Positions 45,052 through 53,270 of a stretch of 64,000 bases of DNA are shown here, one piece after another. Positions within the stretch are counted from its first letter, which is position 1. Each line of letters starts with the position of its first letter. The translations under genes were made by a program, and so were the position numbers. The notes below the pieces were generated by a model. It did not search any database. It was not told the origin of the DNA and saw only the letters and a list, made by a program, of their open reading frames with translations. The stretch lies in contig OY969694.1 of NCBI GenBank assembly GCA_963701955.1, positions 1,054,001-1,118,000 on the forward strand, written 5' to 3'. Source of the DNA: Bog-473 sp963701955 (lineage in GTDB: Bacteria > Actinomycetota > Acidimicrobiia > Acidimicrobiales > RAAP-2).

Positions 45052-45385
45052 ATGCAGCAAATGGCGTTTGGTCAGCAGTCAGGTCCACCGGCATCGGCTA
45101 AGCAGGTGCGAGAGCTTTTGGACCTCCTGAAGGAAGCCGGACATTCCGACTTCCGCGATGCCCGCGGTCCGATGGGCTTTTCCCAGCGTCAGGCTGCAGG
45201 GAAATTCTCGCGACGAAGCGGAAGAGTTCATCACGCGGCTACTGGACGGAGAGTCTGACGGGAGCATCGCCCTTGTTGCACCAACGTGGCGGCGATCCGC
45301 TCAAGAGCAAGTGTTGACTACTCTCTCCTCGGAACAGCTCGCTGGCGAACTTCGTCGCCGCGGTTGGACTGTCAGCGAGCCCTAG
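45052..45385 (+). CDS. Small protein with 'QRQAAGKF' motif (frameshifted)
   Basis: First frame: AKQVRELLDLLKEAGHSDFRDARGPMGFSQRQAAGKFS. Next frame: DEAEEFITRLLDGESDG and on to SSEQLAGELRRRGWTVSEP. One extra base at about 45208-45214 joins them into about 110 residues. The first part (helix, then R-x-x-x-G-x-x-Q-R-Q-A-x-G-K-F-[ST]-x-D-E-A) recalls a short domain found in actinobacterial proteins of unknown function; I know no experimental role. No clear Shine-Dalgarno sequence is seen. Confidence 0.5.
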
Positions 45386-45415
45386 TCCCGGCGGTCTGGG
45401 GCAGCCAATCGGCTG

Positions 45416-45682
45416 CTATCGGCCTGTGCGCTCCCGATGTTTGCACCCCGGCCAGCAGCAGGGCCGACGCTGTCCTTCCTCCAGTTCCTCCTGGGTCCGG
45501 CGAATGCGGCGTTCTCGAGTCGTTTCCTGCTTGGCATCCTCGACCCAGCAGATGAACTCGTTACGGGCCAGAGGCGTGATGTCCTCCCAGGCCTCGAGCG
45601 CCGCTGTGTTGGCGATCAACGCCTTGCGCAGGTCTCCGGGCAGCTTGTGCACGGCCCCATCGGGCACTCGCGCGTTACTCAT
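45416..45682 (-). CDS. YdeI/OmpD-associated family protein
   Basis: 88 residues: VHKLPGDLRKALIANTAALEAWEDITPLARNEFICWVEDAKQ, followed by a basic TRERRIRRTQEELEEGQRRPCCWPGC tail. This is the C-terminal domain of YdeI/OmpD-associated proteins, linked in enterobacteria to peptide-stress resistance. The ATG at 45682 leaves four bases after the DUF1059 gene; a GTG at 45715 would overlap it. Confidence 0.75.
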   Translation of the reverse strand: MSNARVPDGAVHKLPGDLRKALIANTAALEAWEDITPLARNEFICWVEDAKQETTRERRIRRTQEELEEGQRRPCCWPGCKHRERTGR

Positions 45683-45686
45683 ACCA

Positions 45687-45926
45687 TCAACCTTCGGGAA
45701 GAGCGGCAAACTCACGCTTGGCCTGCCGATACCACCCCATGCCTTTGATCGGGTTCTTCCACCGGCCCTTCATCTCCTTCAAAGCAACTTCGTGTGTCGT
45801 GTCACCGTTTGCGACCCTCTCTTTGAGATGACGATCTTGCGCCTTGATGACCTCGTCTGCGGTCATGCCTTGGTGCGGAGAATCGCACGGCCCACCCAGT
45901 TGCTGGCACGTCATGGTCTTCATCAT
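45687..45926 (-). CDS. DUF1059 family protein
   Basis: 79 residues starting MMKTMTCQQLGGPCDSPHQG (C-x5-C pattern), then TADEVIKAQDRHLKERV and EMKGRWKNPIKGMGWYRQAKREFAALPEG. This short family is widespread next to ECF sigma factors and other stress genes. Function unknown. Shine-Dalgarno GGAAGAGG lies directly before the paired ATGs at 45926/45923. Confidence 0.75.
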   Translation of the reverse strand: MMKTMTCQQLGGPCDSPHQGMTADEVIKAQDRHLKERVANGDTTHEVALKEMKGRWKNPIKGMGWYRQAKREFAALPEG

Positions 45927-45984
45927 CCTCTTCCCTTCTCGGCGTTGAACTGTTACTCGGAACGACAACGTGGTCCTAGCGGCA

Positions 45985-46845
45985 TCAACTCCTCGACTTC
46001 GCCCGAACACGAACGATGTCCATGGTCGCGAGCACATCCGGGTCGGCGATCAGTTCGACCTCGCGCACCAGGCCCGCCTCGACATGGAAGACGAACGCCA
46101 CCTTGGTCGACCCGGCATGAATCCACGCCGCACCCAGGTCACCATCGATGGTGACCGGTGCCGCCCCCCGCACGCCGTCGAAGCGAGCAGCCACGGCGGC
46201 TGCACCCTCATAGACGGGTTCGGTGCCCATCTTCTGGCCGATCAGGTCGGCACGCATGAATGCATCGGGCGCCAGCAGCGAGAGCAAAGTGCCGAGATCC
46301 CCACCGCGGGCTGCAGCGAGGAACGCGTCGACGACCCGCTTGCTCTCGGTGCGCGCCACCTTCGATGCGGCCGGCTCCGGCACGCCTTGCACTTTGCGCC
46401 GCGCCCGGCTCGCCAACTGGCGCACGGCGGTACCCGAGCGCCCCATGACAGCACTGATCTCGTCGAAGGGATACCCGAACACATCGTGAAGGACAAACGC
46501 TGCCCTCTCGGCCGGCGCCAGGGCATCGAGGACGACCTGCATCGCGTCGCCCGCCTTCACCGCGAGCAACGCGTCGGCCTCCGGATCAACCGGAGCGGGG
46601 TCTGCGGGCACCTCGGATTCGACCACCAACCTGGTACGCCGCTTGCGCAGCTGGTCGAGGCACAGCCGCGTCACGACAGTGGTGAGCCAGGCGGGCAGGT
46701 CATCGATGCCGTCCGTGCGGGAGAGCCGAAGCCAGGCTTCCTGCAGGACGTCGTCCGCATCGGCCGCTGATCCCAGTATCCGGATGGCGATCGCGATCAA
46801 CCGGGGCCGCTCGGCGTCGAAATCTGTCACGTCCATCTTGGTCAC
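45985..46845 (-). CDS. ECF41-type RNA polymerase sigma factor, SigJ-like
   Basis: 286 residues. Sigma region 2 (RPRLIAIAIRILGSAADADDVLQEAWLRL) and region 4 (ALAPAERAAFVLHDVFGYPFDEISAVMGRSGTAVRQLASRARRKV) are followed by a C-terminal SnoaL-like domain (about 170-286) characteristic of ECF41, where it regulates sigma activity without a separate anti-sigma factor. DUF1059 and YdeI genes follow on the same strand and may be targets. GTG at 46845; an ATG three codons later is an alternative. Confidence 0.88.
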   Translation of the reverse strand: MTKMDVTDFDAERPRLIAIAIRILGSAADADDVLQEAWLRLSRTDGIDDLPAWLTTVVTRLCLDQLRKRRTRLVVESEVPADPAPVDPEADALLAVKAGDAMQVVLDALAPAERAAFVLHDVFGYPFDEISAVMGRSGTAVRQLASRARRKVQGVPEPAASKVARTESKRVVDAFLAAARGGDLGTLLSLLAPDAFMRADLIGQKMGTEPVYEGAAAVAARFDGVRGAAPVTIDGDLGAAWIHAGSTKVAFVFHVEAGLVREVELIADPDVLATMDIVRVRAKSRS

Positions 46846-47183
46846 ACCATATTGACGCAGGGCACCCCCAGAATGTGACTGCCACTCTCACGGTCGGAAA
46901 GATCCCTGGTGGCGCCGATGACGCGCGTGCGCGAATCGGGTCGAAGGGGTTGCCCCGATGTGCCAAAGCGTCTCACAACCGGCGACTGGGGCACCCCTTT
47001 GGCCCTCTCTTTTGAATCTGTATCAGGCCAACGCAATTCCCCCGGAGAATGCCTTGCCGGGTTGGAGGAAACCTGAATCAAAAGGATGACGACTCCGATC
47101 AGTAGACCGAAGATGACCACCATGGCCTCAGGCGGACGGGGTACCTTGATGCACGTCAGTTCAAGCTTTGGCGGGTCACGCAT
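46842..47183 (-). CDS. Possible small membrane protein upstream of the ECF sigma gene
   Basis: 113-codon frame with one hydrophobic helix near the N-terminus (MVVIFGLLIGVVILLIQVSS), then a hydrophilic Arg-rich stretch. Its stop overlaps the sigma-factor GTG (GTGA). No family is recognised and the second half looks non-coding. It may simply be the sigma gene's leader region; the rest of the 368-base interval shows nothing else. Confidence 0.25.
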   Translation of the reverse strand: MRDPPKLELTCIKVPRPPEAMVVIFGLLIGVVILLIQVSSNPARHSPGELRWPDTDSKERAKGVPQSPVVRRFGTSGQPLRPDSRTRVIGATRDLSDRESGSHILGVPCVNMV

Positions 47184-47213
47184 CCTGTGTCTGCGGACGT
47201 CCCCGCGAGTCAG

Positions 47214-48125
47214 TTAGCCGAAGTACGAGGCCACCTGGCTGTAGGGCACCCTGCCTCCCCCGTCGTGGATCGCCTGGACGACGCCGGTCGGTACAGGCGC
47301 CCACTTCGCCGGCATCTCAGCTGCCAAGGACGGCTTCAACGTGTAGATCAGCGCGAAGTTGACGATCCACAGGGCGGGTCCCATCGACATCCCGACCACC
47401 GAGTTCACGCCGCCCTTGGTGTTCGTGATCAGTTCGTCAGGCTTGGATTGGATCTGCGCCTGGTTCCCGTACGCCGCTTCCGACGTGTACGCCGACCTGT
47501 AGAGCTGAGTCAAGGACCTGGTGGCGCCGTTGGCCTTCATCCAGTCCGACATGTAGCCGCCGGGCATGATCACGCTGTTCACGAGGTATGTCGGGGCGGT
47601 TTCGTAGGCTGGGCTCTCGAGGTATCCATCTGTCGTGACGAAGACGCCATAGCTTGCGAGGACCGATGTCCCGGTCGTGCCGTTTTCGTCCTTGTACGGT
47701 AGAGGGTGACCGACCGTGTTGGTAAGGATCTTCACACTCTGGTCCACCAGCTGAGCTTGCTTAGGGTCGCCTGAGCCAGGCACGCCCTGACCGGCGATGA
47801 ATTCGCGATACTGATCCTCGGTGAACACGTCGGACTTCTTCAGTCCGATCTCCCGAGCGATCTCGTCGGCGAGAGGCTGTCCTATCGGTCGATTGAGCTG
47901 ACGGGAGTCGCTCATCTCCGTCGGCGCCACATGCTCGTATTGTGGTGTGCCCGAGAACGGCGCCGAGAACCCGGTCTCCTCCGAGGTGTGCGTGGCCGCG
48001 GCCGCTCCTTGAAGGCCGACGGACCCGATCACGACAACGAAAAGACCGGCCAGCGCCACGACCGAGATGACCCCCGTCGGACATCTCGTGAGGCCCTGTC
48101 GCCCGCAGTTCCCGAAGTGCTCCAT
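47214..48125 (-). CDS. Secreted or membrane-anchored protein of unknown function
   Basis: 303 residues. An N-terminal hydrophobic segment (ISVVALAGLFVVVIGSVGLQGAAAA, about 20-44) predicts export or anchoring. The mature part reads PYKDENGTTGTSVLASYGVFVTTDGYLESPAYETAP, then ALWIVNFALIYTLKP. A second hydrophobic patch lies at about 255-270. No family recognised. ATG at 48125 follows AGGGAG by about ten bases; the frame is open to 48557 but that is shadow. Confidence 0.6.
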   Translation of the reverse strand: MEHFGNCGRQGLTRCPTGVISVVALAGLFVVVIGSVGLQGAAAATHTSEETGFSAPFSGTPQYEHVAPTEMSDSRQLNRPIGQPLADEIAREIGLKKSDVFTEDQYREFIAGQGVPGSGDPKQAQLVDQSVKILTNTVGHPLPYKDENGTTGTSVLASYGVFVTTDGYLESPAYETAPTYLVNSVIMPGGYMSDWMKANGATRSLTQLYRSAYTSEAAYGNQAQIQSKPDELITNTKGGVNSVVGMSMGPALWIVNFALIYTLKPSLAAEMPAKWAPVPTGVVQAIHDGGGRVPYSQVASYFG

Positions 48126-48364
48126 TCCCGCAGGCTCCCTCTCGAATGACAAACCCCATGCGACCGCCGCGTGAGCAGATACGATGGCACACGTCAATGC
48201 CGGTTGGGTGGCCGCTCCCGTTGGCCGAGTCGGCGGACCGCTGAGCCGGAGCCAGGATGTCACTCCGGCCACTCCCGGCGCCGGTCCCTCGACGGCGGCT
48301 CGTCGAGCGCCCAGGAGCGGCGCCACGCGGAGGCGGCCGGCCTGAAACCGGCTCCCGCCCGTCG

Positions 48365-48811
48365 TTACTCCGTTGCGTTCGGCCGGCCCTGGCCAGAAGT
48401 GATCAGCCCGCGCAGGCTTTCCCTGATGTAGAAGCTCCATGCGTTCGAGCAGTTGTCGAAGCACTCGAACTCCGGAGTCAGGCCGACGTGAGTGAAGCGG
48501 ACCTCCGTCTTGCCGTTCTTCACCGTGATGTCGAAGGCGATGTCCGTGCCCGTCCACTCTGTCTTGTCGTCGGTGAAGTCGAGGTAACCATCGAGCACGT
48601 GCCAGGCAACCCTCTGGCCCGGAACGAGCTCGGTGATCTTCTGCTTGGAGTAGTGGATGTCCTTGTAGCGGTAGGTCCAGACGTCCCCGACGGTGTCGGT
48701 GCGGCCCTCAATGTCTCCGGACCACCACCCACGAACGTCATTGATGACGGCGAATGCCTCTTCGGCAGTCTGATCGACGGTGAAGGTGGTGGTGAAGTCT
48801 TGGAATTCCAT
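48365..48811 (-). CDS. SRPBCC/AHSA1-like protein
   Basis: 148 residues with the START/Bet v1-like layout: FTTTFTVDQTAEEAFAVINDVRGWWSGDI, a central GDVWTYRYKDIHYSKQKITELVPGQRVAWHVLDG, TEVRFTHVGLTPEFECFDNCSNAWSFYI. Such proteins bind small hydrophobic ligands. ATG at 48811 lies after GAAGAAG. It lies 48 bases after the SDR gene and may be co-transcribed from the HxlR-controlled promoter. Confidence 0.8.
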   Translation of the reverse strand: MEFQDFTTTFTVDQTAEEAFAVINDVRGWWSGDIEGRTDTVGDVWTYRYKDIHYSKQKITELVPGQRVAWHVLDGYLDFTDDKTEWTGTDIAFDITVKNGKTEVRFTHVGLTPEFECFDNCSNAWSFYIRESLRGLITSGQGRPNATE

Positions 48812-48859
48812 GATCTTCTTCAATTCCTTTCGGTGTGTTTGAGCTTGGTCTAAGAAGAG

Positions 48860-49570
48860 CTAGGCCGCGACGAGCGCTGCACTCTCATGCTCAAGAGCTT
48901 TGACCGCACCGCTGCGCCAGCTCTCCGCCAACTTGGCCGACATGGGGTCGGGAAAGATGTCTTCCTCTCCGCTCTCCACTCCTTCGAAGATGGCTCGCGC
49001 CACTGACTGCGGAGATGCCTTGGGGATCTCGAAGCCCCGGGTCATGTCAGTGTCCGTCGGGCCGGTCAGAACGGCATGGACCCTCACACCCTGCCCGCCG
49101 AGAAGGGCGCGGATTGATTGCGTCCAATTGAACGTGGCGGCCTTGGAGATCGCGTAGGCCGGGGTGAAGGGCAGCGGGGCGAGCGCCATGAGCGACACAT
49201 TGTTGACAATTGCTCCCTCGGCCAGCGTCAGCATCGGCAGGAATGCCTGCGTCACCGCGTAAGGGCCGAAGAAGTTCACGGCTAGGTGGCGCTCCAGAAC
49301 GGAACGGTCGCTCAGGTCGTCGTAGAGCGCAACGCCCGCGTTGTTGATGAGGATGTCGAGGGATTCGACCCGCTCCACCGCTGCCTGAATCTGCGCAGCA
49401 TCGGTCACGTCCAGGGCCAAAGCCGTCACCCGCCGATCGGGGTGCGTCAGTGGTTGGCGTGTGCCGGCGTACACCCGGGCGGCTCCCCGACGCAGTGCCT
49501 CTTCGACCAAGGCTTGCCCGATGCCCCGGTTGGCCCCGGTGACCAGAACTGTCTTGCCCGTAATTGTCAT
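48860..49570 (-). CDS. Short-chain dehydrogenase/reductase
   Basis: 236-residue classical-type SDR: cofactor motif VTGANRGIGQALVE (about 10-23), LDILINNAGVAL, the active-site serine region NNVSLMALAPLP and catalytic pair in PAYAISKAATFNW (YxxxK). Full length. AGGAGG lies five bases before ATG 49570. It is divergent from the HxlR gene across an intergenic region with two palindromic operators and a recognisable -35/-10 pair. Confidence 0.88.
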   Translation of the reverse strand: MTITGKTVLVTGANRGIGQALVEEALRRGAARVYAGTRQPLTHPDRRVTALALDVTDAAQIQAAVERVESLDILINNAGVALYDDLSDRSVLERHLAVNFFGPYAVTQAFLPMLTLAEGAIVNNVSLMALAPLPFTPAYAISKAATFNWTQSIRALLGGQGVRVHAVLTGPTDTDMTRGFEIPKASPQSVARAIFEGVESGEEDIFPDPMSAKLAESWRSGAVKALEHESAALVAA

Positions 49571-49616
49571 TGCGTCCTCCTCTTGAGTGGAGCCGGAGGG
49601 GGGTCCCCTCCGGCTG

Positions 49617-49664
49617 ATTGCATCATGCAAGTGACTATACGGGAATGACTTGCATGATGCAAGT
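49617..49664. promoter_or_regulatory. Two palindromic operators between SDR and HxlR genes
   Basis: Site 1, TTGCATCATGCAA (49618-49630), and site 2, ACTTGCATGATGCAAGT (49648-49664, 8-bp perfect arms around a central G), have centres 32 bp apart, about three helical turns. They fit dimer sites for the HxlR-family regulator encoded next to them and would control both genes. Confidence 0.7.
49634..49662 (-). promoter_or_regulatory. Promoter of the SDR gene
   Basis: Minus-strand -35 TTGCAT (49662-49657), 17-base spacer, -10 TATAGT (49639-49634). The -35 lies inside operator site 2 and site 1 covers the expected start point near 49627, a geometry suited to repression. Confidence 0.6.
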
Positions 49665-49674
49665 CAAAATCCGC

Positions 49675-49680
49675 TAGACT
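49675..49680 (+). promoter_or_regulatory. -10 element of the HxlR gene
   Basis: TAGACT at 49675-49680 is six bases before the ATG, a leaderless arrangement. A TTGCAT within site 2 (49650-49655) could serve as -35 with a 19-base spacer. Confidence 0.45.
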
Positions 49681-49686
49681 GGAGCC

Positions 49687-50184
49687 ATGCTCGGAAAGAC
49701 CTACGACTCTCAGGTGTGCTCGGCCGCCCGGGCGCTCGAATTGGTGGGCGAGCGGTGGAGCCTGCTGATCGTCAGGAACGCGCTGTTCGCCGGCGCAACA
49801 AGATTCAACGACTTCCTGACGCTGGGTATCGCGACCAACATCCTCAAGAGCCGACTTGACGGCTTCGTCGACGCCGGGATCATGGAGCGCCGCAGCAATC
49901 CGGGGGCTCCGGAGCACTTTGAGTACGTTCTCACCAACAAGGGGCGCGAACTGGCTCCCATCATCGTTGCTCTGACCGAATGGGGTGACCGCTGGGCGGC
50001 CCCCGACGGCCCACCTGTCCTCTATGTCCACTCCACTTGCGGCGGCCCGATCACGCTGCAGACGAGCTGCGCCAACTGCGGGCAGGTGCACGACCCCGCC
50101 GAGCTGCGCGTCCGACCGGGACCTGGCATGCCCGCCGACATGGCCGAACGTGTCGGCGGCCGGGTGCCCGCAGGAACCGTCTGA
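49687..50184 (+). CDS. HxlR-family transcriptional regulator
   Basis: 165 residues. CSAARALELVGERWSLLIVRNALFAGATRFNDFL is the HxlR winged-helix signature including the redox-capable N-terminal cysteine (about residue 11). ILKSRLDGFVDAGIMERR and YVLTNKGRELAPIIVALTEWGDRW follow. The C-terminal tail has a CGGPITLQTSCANCG cluster that might bind metal. It likely senses electrophiles or aldehydes and controls itself and the SDR gene through the two palindromes. Confidence 0.87.
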   Translation: MLGKTYDSQVCSAARALELVGERWSLLIVRNALFAGATRFNDFLTLGIATNILKSRLDGFVDAGIMERRSNPGAPEHFEYVLTNKGRELAPIIVALTEWGDRWAAPDGPPVLYVHSTCGGPITLQTSCANCGQVHDPAELRVRPGPGMPADMAERVGGRVPAGTV

Positions 50185-50492
50185 GTTGTTACGAGCCGTC
50201 GCACCCCGGACGCCGCCGCCATGGTGGTACCCGGGGCCGATCCCCCCGGGGGAGGGTGACTCGAGCAAGCAGTTCAGTGGTTCGGCGTCACGTGAGTTGC
50301 GCCCCCTTCGCATGCCCGTCCCGATGGCTGTAGGCCTTCAGTGAAAGCGCCGAGCGCAATGCCCAGAGGGCCGGAGAAGGACAGTGGTCACTCAAGCAGC
50401 CCGGTGACGACGAGGGGGGGTTGCTCCTTCGGGCGCAGAGCCGGCCGATTGGAGCAGCCGTAGCCAACGATCAGTCGGTCCGGGTCGGCGAT
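50185..50492. other. Intergenic stretch without recognised content
   Basis: Between the HxlR stop and the stop of the convergent membrane gene. No frame looks coding and no strong hairpin was found by eye. Confidence 0.5.
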
Positions 50493-51014
50493 CTAGCGAG
50501 TGATGGCGTTGCCTCGAAGGGATCGACGTCGGAACAGGACCACGTAACACAAAGGGCTGACGAACAGTACGGCGTACACGATGTAGATCCATGGAACCTG
50601 TCCGACGTAAAAGTCATGAAAGCTAAGCGAGTATGGCGACTTCACGAGGATGAAGAAGATGACATCAAAGGGAAGAGCAAGAGCCAGCCAGAACGCTCCA
50701 AGGCGAACCGCCTCACCCGCGACGGAGAACCTTCTTGCGGGCTTGCGGAAGTAGATCCCAGCGAAGGTCATCCAAGAGATGAGGTTGATTAGGGGGTAGA
50801 ACCGTTCAGAGGTGACGAACGCATGGTTGTGCACGTCGGCGTGGTTGCCGCTGAAATTGGTGTGGGTGATCGCCGCGACGAGGATCGAACATAGTGCCGC
50901 CACGATCTCGATCAATAGGTACGAACCAAGAAAGGTCAGCACGGCCCTTCTGTAGTCGAGGGCTCTCGCAGTCGTTGTTTCGGCGGCGTGGAGGTTGATC
51001 TCGGTGCGGGTCAC
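50493..51014 (-). CDS. Four-helix membrane protein of unknown function
   Basis: About 173 residues with four hydrophobic segments: VLTFLGSYLLIEIVAALCSILVAA, FYPLINLISWMTFAGIYF, LGAFWLALALPFDVIFFIL and WIYIVYAVLFVSPLCYVVLF. No family recognised. GTG at 51014 is taken as start; an in-frame codon at 51038 lies inside the TetR operator, so it is less likely. Divergent from the TetR gene, and thus a probable target of that regulator. Confidence 0.6.
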   Translation of the reverse strand: MTRTEINLHAAETTTARALDYRRAVLTFLGSYLLIEIVAALCSILVAAITHTNFSGNHADVHNHAFVTSERFYPLINLISWMTFAGIYFRKPARRFSVAGEAVRLGAFWLALALPFDVIFFILVKSPYSLSFHDFYVGQVPWIYIVYAVLFVSPLCYVVLFRRRSLRGNAITR

Positions 51015-51023
51015 ATGGGAAGT

Positions 51024-51048
51024 ATACGAATGTCTCATACATTTGTAT
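51024..51048. promoter_or_regulatory. TetR-type operator
   Basis: Inverted repeat ATACGAATG (51024-51032) and CATTTGTAT (51040-51048), eight of nine positions matched, seven-base spacer, 25 bp in all. It lies between the divergent membrane-protein and TetR genes and is markedly AT-rich. A TATAGT box at its right edge (51046-51051) could be the TetR -10. Confidence 0.6.
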
Positions 51049-51067
51049 AGTACGTTTGTGTAGCAGG

Positions 51068-51673
51068 ATGGAAACTGTGGGAAATCGCGAGAAGCTCCTA
51101 GAGGGCGCGAGACGGTGCCTTTACGAGAAGGGCTTCGCCCATACCACGGCTCGTGACATCGCCACGGTCTCGGGGGCCAACCTTGCCTCGATCGGCTACC
51201 ACTTTGGCTCGAAGGAAGCGCTCCTCACCCAAGCGATGCTCGAAGAGCTCCGTGAGTGGGGTGATGAGCTCGTAGGCATTCTTCCCGGTCATGTCGACGA
51301 CGATCCGCTCTCACGAATGGAGTCGATGTGGAATCGGCTCGTCCAGTCCTTTGTCGACCGTCGGGCTCTCTGGTACGCCACATTCGAGGCCTTCGCCGAG
51401 GCGGAACGATCCCCCGAACTGCACGACGCGCTGGCGACCGGGTATGAGGCTGCTCGGCCGTGGATGGCCACGTTGTTCACCGGCCAACAAGTGGAGGACG
51501 TCGATGAGCAGACGGCACAGACAATCGGCTCATTCCTACTCGCGCTTCAGGCGGGGCTCGCCGCACAATGGCTGCTCGACCCTGACCACAGCCCATCCGG
51601 GAGTGACGTCGCCGTAGGACTTCGAAGAATGGCTGATGCAATCGAACGGACCGATCCCCGCAGCACTGCGTAA
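51068..51673 (+). CDS. TetR/AcrR-family transcriptional regulator
   Basis: 201 residues. N-terminal helix-turn-helix (REKLLEGARRCLYEKGFAHTTARDIATVSGANLASIGYHFGSKEALL, about 6-52) and an all-helical ligand-binding domain. ATG at 51068 directly follows AGCAGG. It probably represses the divergent four-helix membrane protein in response to an unknown small molecule. Confidence 0.88.
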   Translation: METVGNREKLLEGARRCLYEKGFAHTTARDIATVSGANLASIGYHFGSKEALLTQAMLEELREWGDELVGILPGHVDDDPLSRMESMWNRLVQSFVDRRALWYATFEAFAEAERSPELHDALATGYEAARPWMATLFTGQQVEDVDEQTAQTIGSFLLALQAGLAAQWLLDPDHSPSGSDVAVGLRRMADAIERTDPRSTA

Positions 51674-51823
51674 CCAACCGGATTGGTCTTCGCTCCCTCG
51701 TGCCGGGCGCCGGACCCGTGTCAGCCAAGACCGAACGAGGCTTCCGTCGTGCTGATTTCATCATCGGGCACGCGCTCTCCTCTTCGCTGGAGCGCTGCGA
51801 GGTGTGCATTTCTTGTTTCGAAA

Positions 51824-53239
51824 GTTGAGTCCGCCAGAGTGGTGTACGAGGGGTAGCCCGGACTGAGGGTCCCCCAGACGCGACGACCACCGCATCAATC
51901 TTCAAGTTCCGTCCAAAGAACCGAAGGAGAAGATGCGGTGGAAGTCACCAACACGATGGGCGCGGGCGAGCTCGTGCGCAAGTACCTGGAGAGTCCTGCG
52001 GGATCCGACCTGCTTGGAGAGATGGTGAAGATGGCGGCTGAGCTGCTCATGGACGCCGACGTCGACGTGCTCTGCGGGGCGGGCTATGGCGAGCGGTCCG
52101 AGAGCAGGGTCAACAGCCGCAACGGGCACCGTTCCCGGCGCTGGGACACGAGGGCCGGGACGATCGACCTCGAGATCCCGAAGCTCCGCAAGGGCAGCTA
52201 CCTGCCCTCCCTCCTCGAGCCGCGCCGCCGGGCCGAGCAGGCCCTGGTCAGCGTGGTCTGCCAGGCCTACGTCGAAGGGGTGTCCACCCGCCGGGTCGAC
52301 GACCTGGTGCGCTCCATGGGGATCGACGGGATGTCCAAGTCCCAAGTGTCCGAACTGGCCAAGAACCTCGACGCTCGGGTGGCCGAGTTCCGCAACCGGC
52401 CCCTCGACACCGGTCCCTACACCTATGTCTGGCTCGACGCCCTGTTCCACAAGGTCAGAGAGGGCGGCCGCGTCGTCAGCGTGGCGACGGTCATCGCGAC
52501 GGGCGTCAACGCGGAGGGGCACCGCGAGATCCTCGGCGTCGACGTCTTCACCACCGAGGACGGGGCCGGCTGGACGGCCTTCTTGCGCGGCCTCGTCGCC
52601 CGGGGGCTGAGCGGAGTGGCTCTCGTCATCTCCGACGCCCACGAGGGGCTGAAGAACGCCATCGCGGCAGTGCTCCCCGGGGCGTCGTGGCAGCGGTGTC
52701 GGACCCACGCCATGCGCAACCTGTTGACCCGGGTACCGAAAGCCGCCCAGGCCATGGTGGGGACCCTGGTGCGCACGGTCTTCGCCCAGTCCGACGCCAC
52801 CCAGGTCCGGGCCCAGTTCGCCCGGGTCGTCGATCAGCTCGAGGGCCAGTTCCCCGCGGCCGCCGAATTCCTCACCGATGCCGAGGCCGACCTGCTTGCC
52901 TTCGCCAGCTTCCCTGTCGAGCACTGGCGCCAGATCTGGTCCAACAACAACCAGGAGCGCCTCAACAAGGAGCTCCGTCGCCGCACCGACGTCGTCGGCA
53001 TCTTCCCCAATCGCCCCGCCCTCATCCGCCTGGCCGGTGCGGTGCTCGCGGAACAGCACGACGAGTGGGCCATCGCCCGGCGCTACATGAGCACCGAGTC
53101 CCTCGCCAAGGCGCGGCTGCGGGTGTTCTCTGGCGAGTCGATCGAACAGGAGGTGACCGCAGAACTCGAAGCTGCCAGCTGATCAATCATGAGATTGGTG
53201 CGGTGGTGGGCGTCTTACACCACGTGCGTGGACTTGACC
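51824..53239 (+). mobile_element. IS256-family insertion sequence
   Basis: Single transposase gene flanked by imperfect terminal inverted repeats. The left GTTGAGTCCGCCAGAGTGGT (51824-51843) is related to the reverse complement of the right end at 53216-53239; both share AGTCC and GTGGTGTA blocks. About 1.4 kb, the usual IS256 size. Target-site duplications were not identified, so the limits are approximate. Confidence 0.7.
51938..53182 (+). CDS. IS256-family (mutator-type) transposase
   Basis: 414 residues with an intact DDE triad: D167 (YVWLDALFHKVR), D233 (LVISDAHEGLKNAI) and E340 (NNNQERLNKELRRR, followed by GIFPN). The C/DxxH-like segment CRTHAMRNLL precedes the insertion domain. Full length with GTG start, so probably active. 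The opposite strand also carries a long open frame, which is shadow. Confidence 0.93.
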   Translation: MEVTNTMGAGELVRKYLESPAGSDLLGEMVKMAAELLMDADVDVLCGAGYGERSESRVNSRNGHRSRRWDTRAGTIDLEIPKLRKGSYLPSLLEPRRRAEQALVSVVCQAYVEGVSTRRVDDLVRSMGIDGMSKSQVSELAKNLDARVAEFRNRPLDTGPYTYVWLDALFHKVREGGRVVSVATVIATGVNAEGHREILGVDVFTTEDGAGWTAFLRGLVARGLSGVALVISDAHEGLKNAIAAVLPGASWQRCRTHAMRNLLTRVPKAAQAMVGTLVRTVFAQSDATQVRAQFARVVDQLEGQFPAAAEFLTDAEADLLAFASFPVEHWRQIWSNNNQERLNKELRRRTDVVGIFPNRPALIRLAGAVLAEQHDEWAIARRYMSTESLAKARLRVFSGESIEQEVTAELEAAS

Positions 53240-53270
53240 ATCCCCCATTCACGGGGCCTACGTGGACACC

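Noticed and set aside
44779..45060. 93-codon minus-strand frame
   Set aside because: Overlaps the end of the DUF6941-like gene and has no recognisable domain or start signal.
51902..53059. Long frame antisense to the IS256 transposase
   Set aside because: Composition mirrors the transposase codons; no family resemblance.
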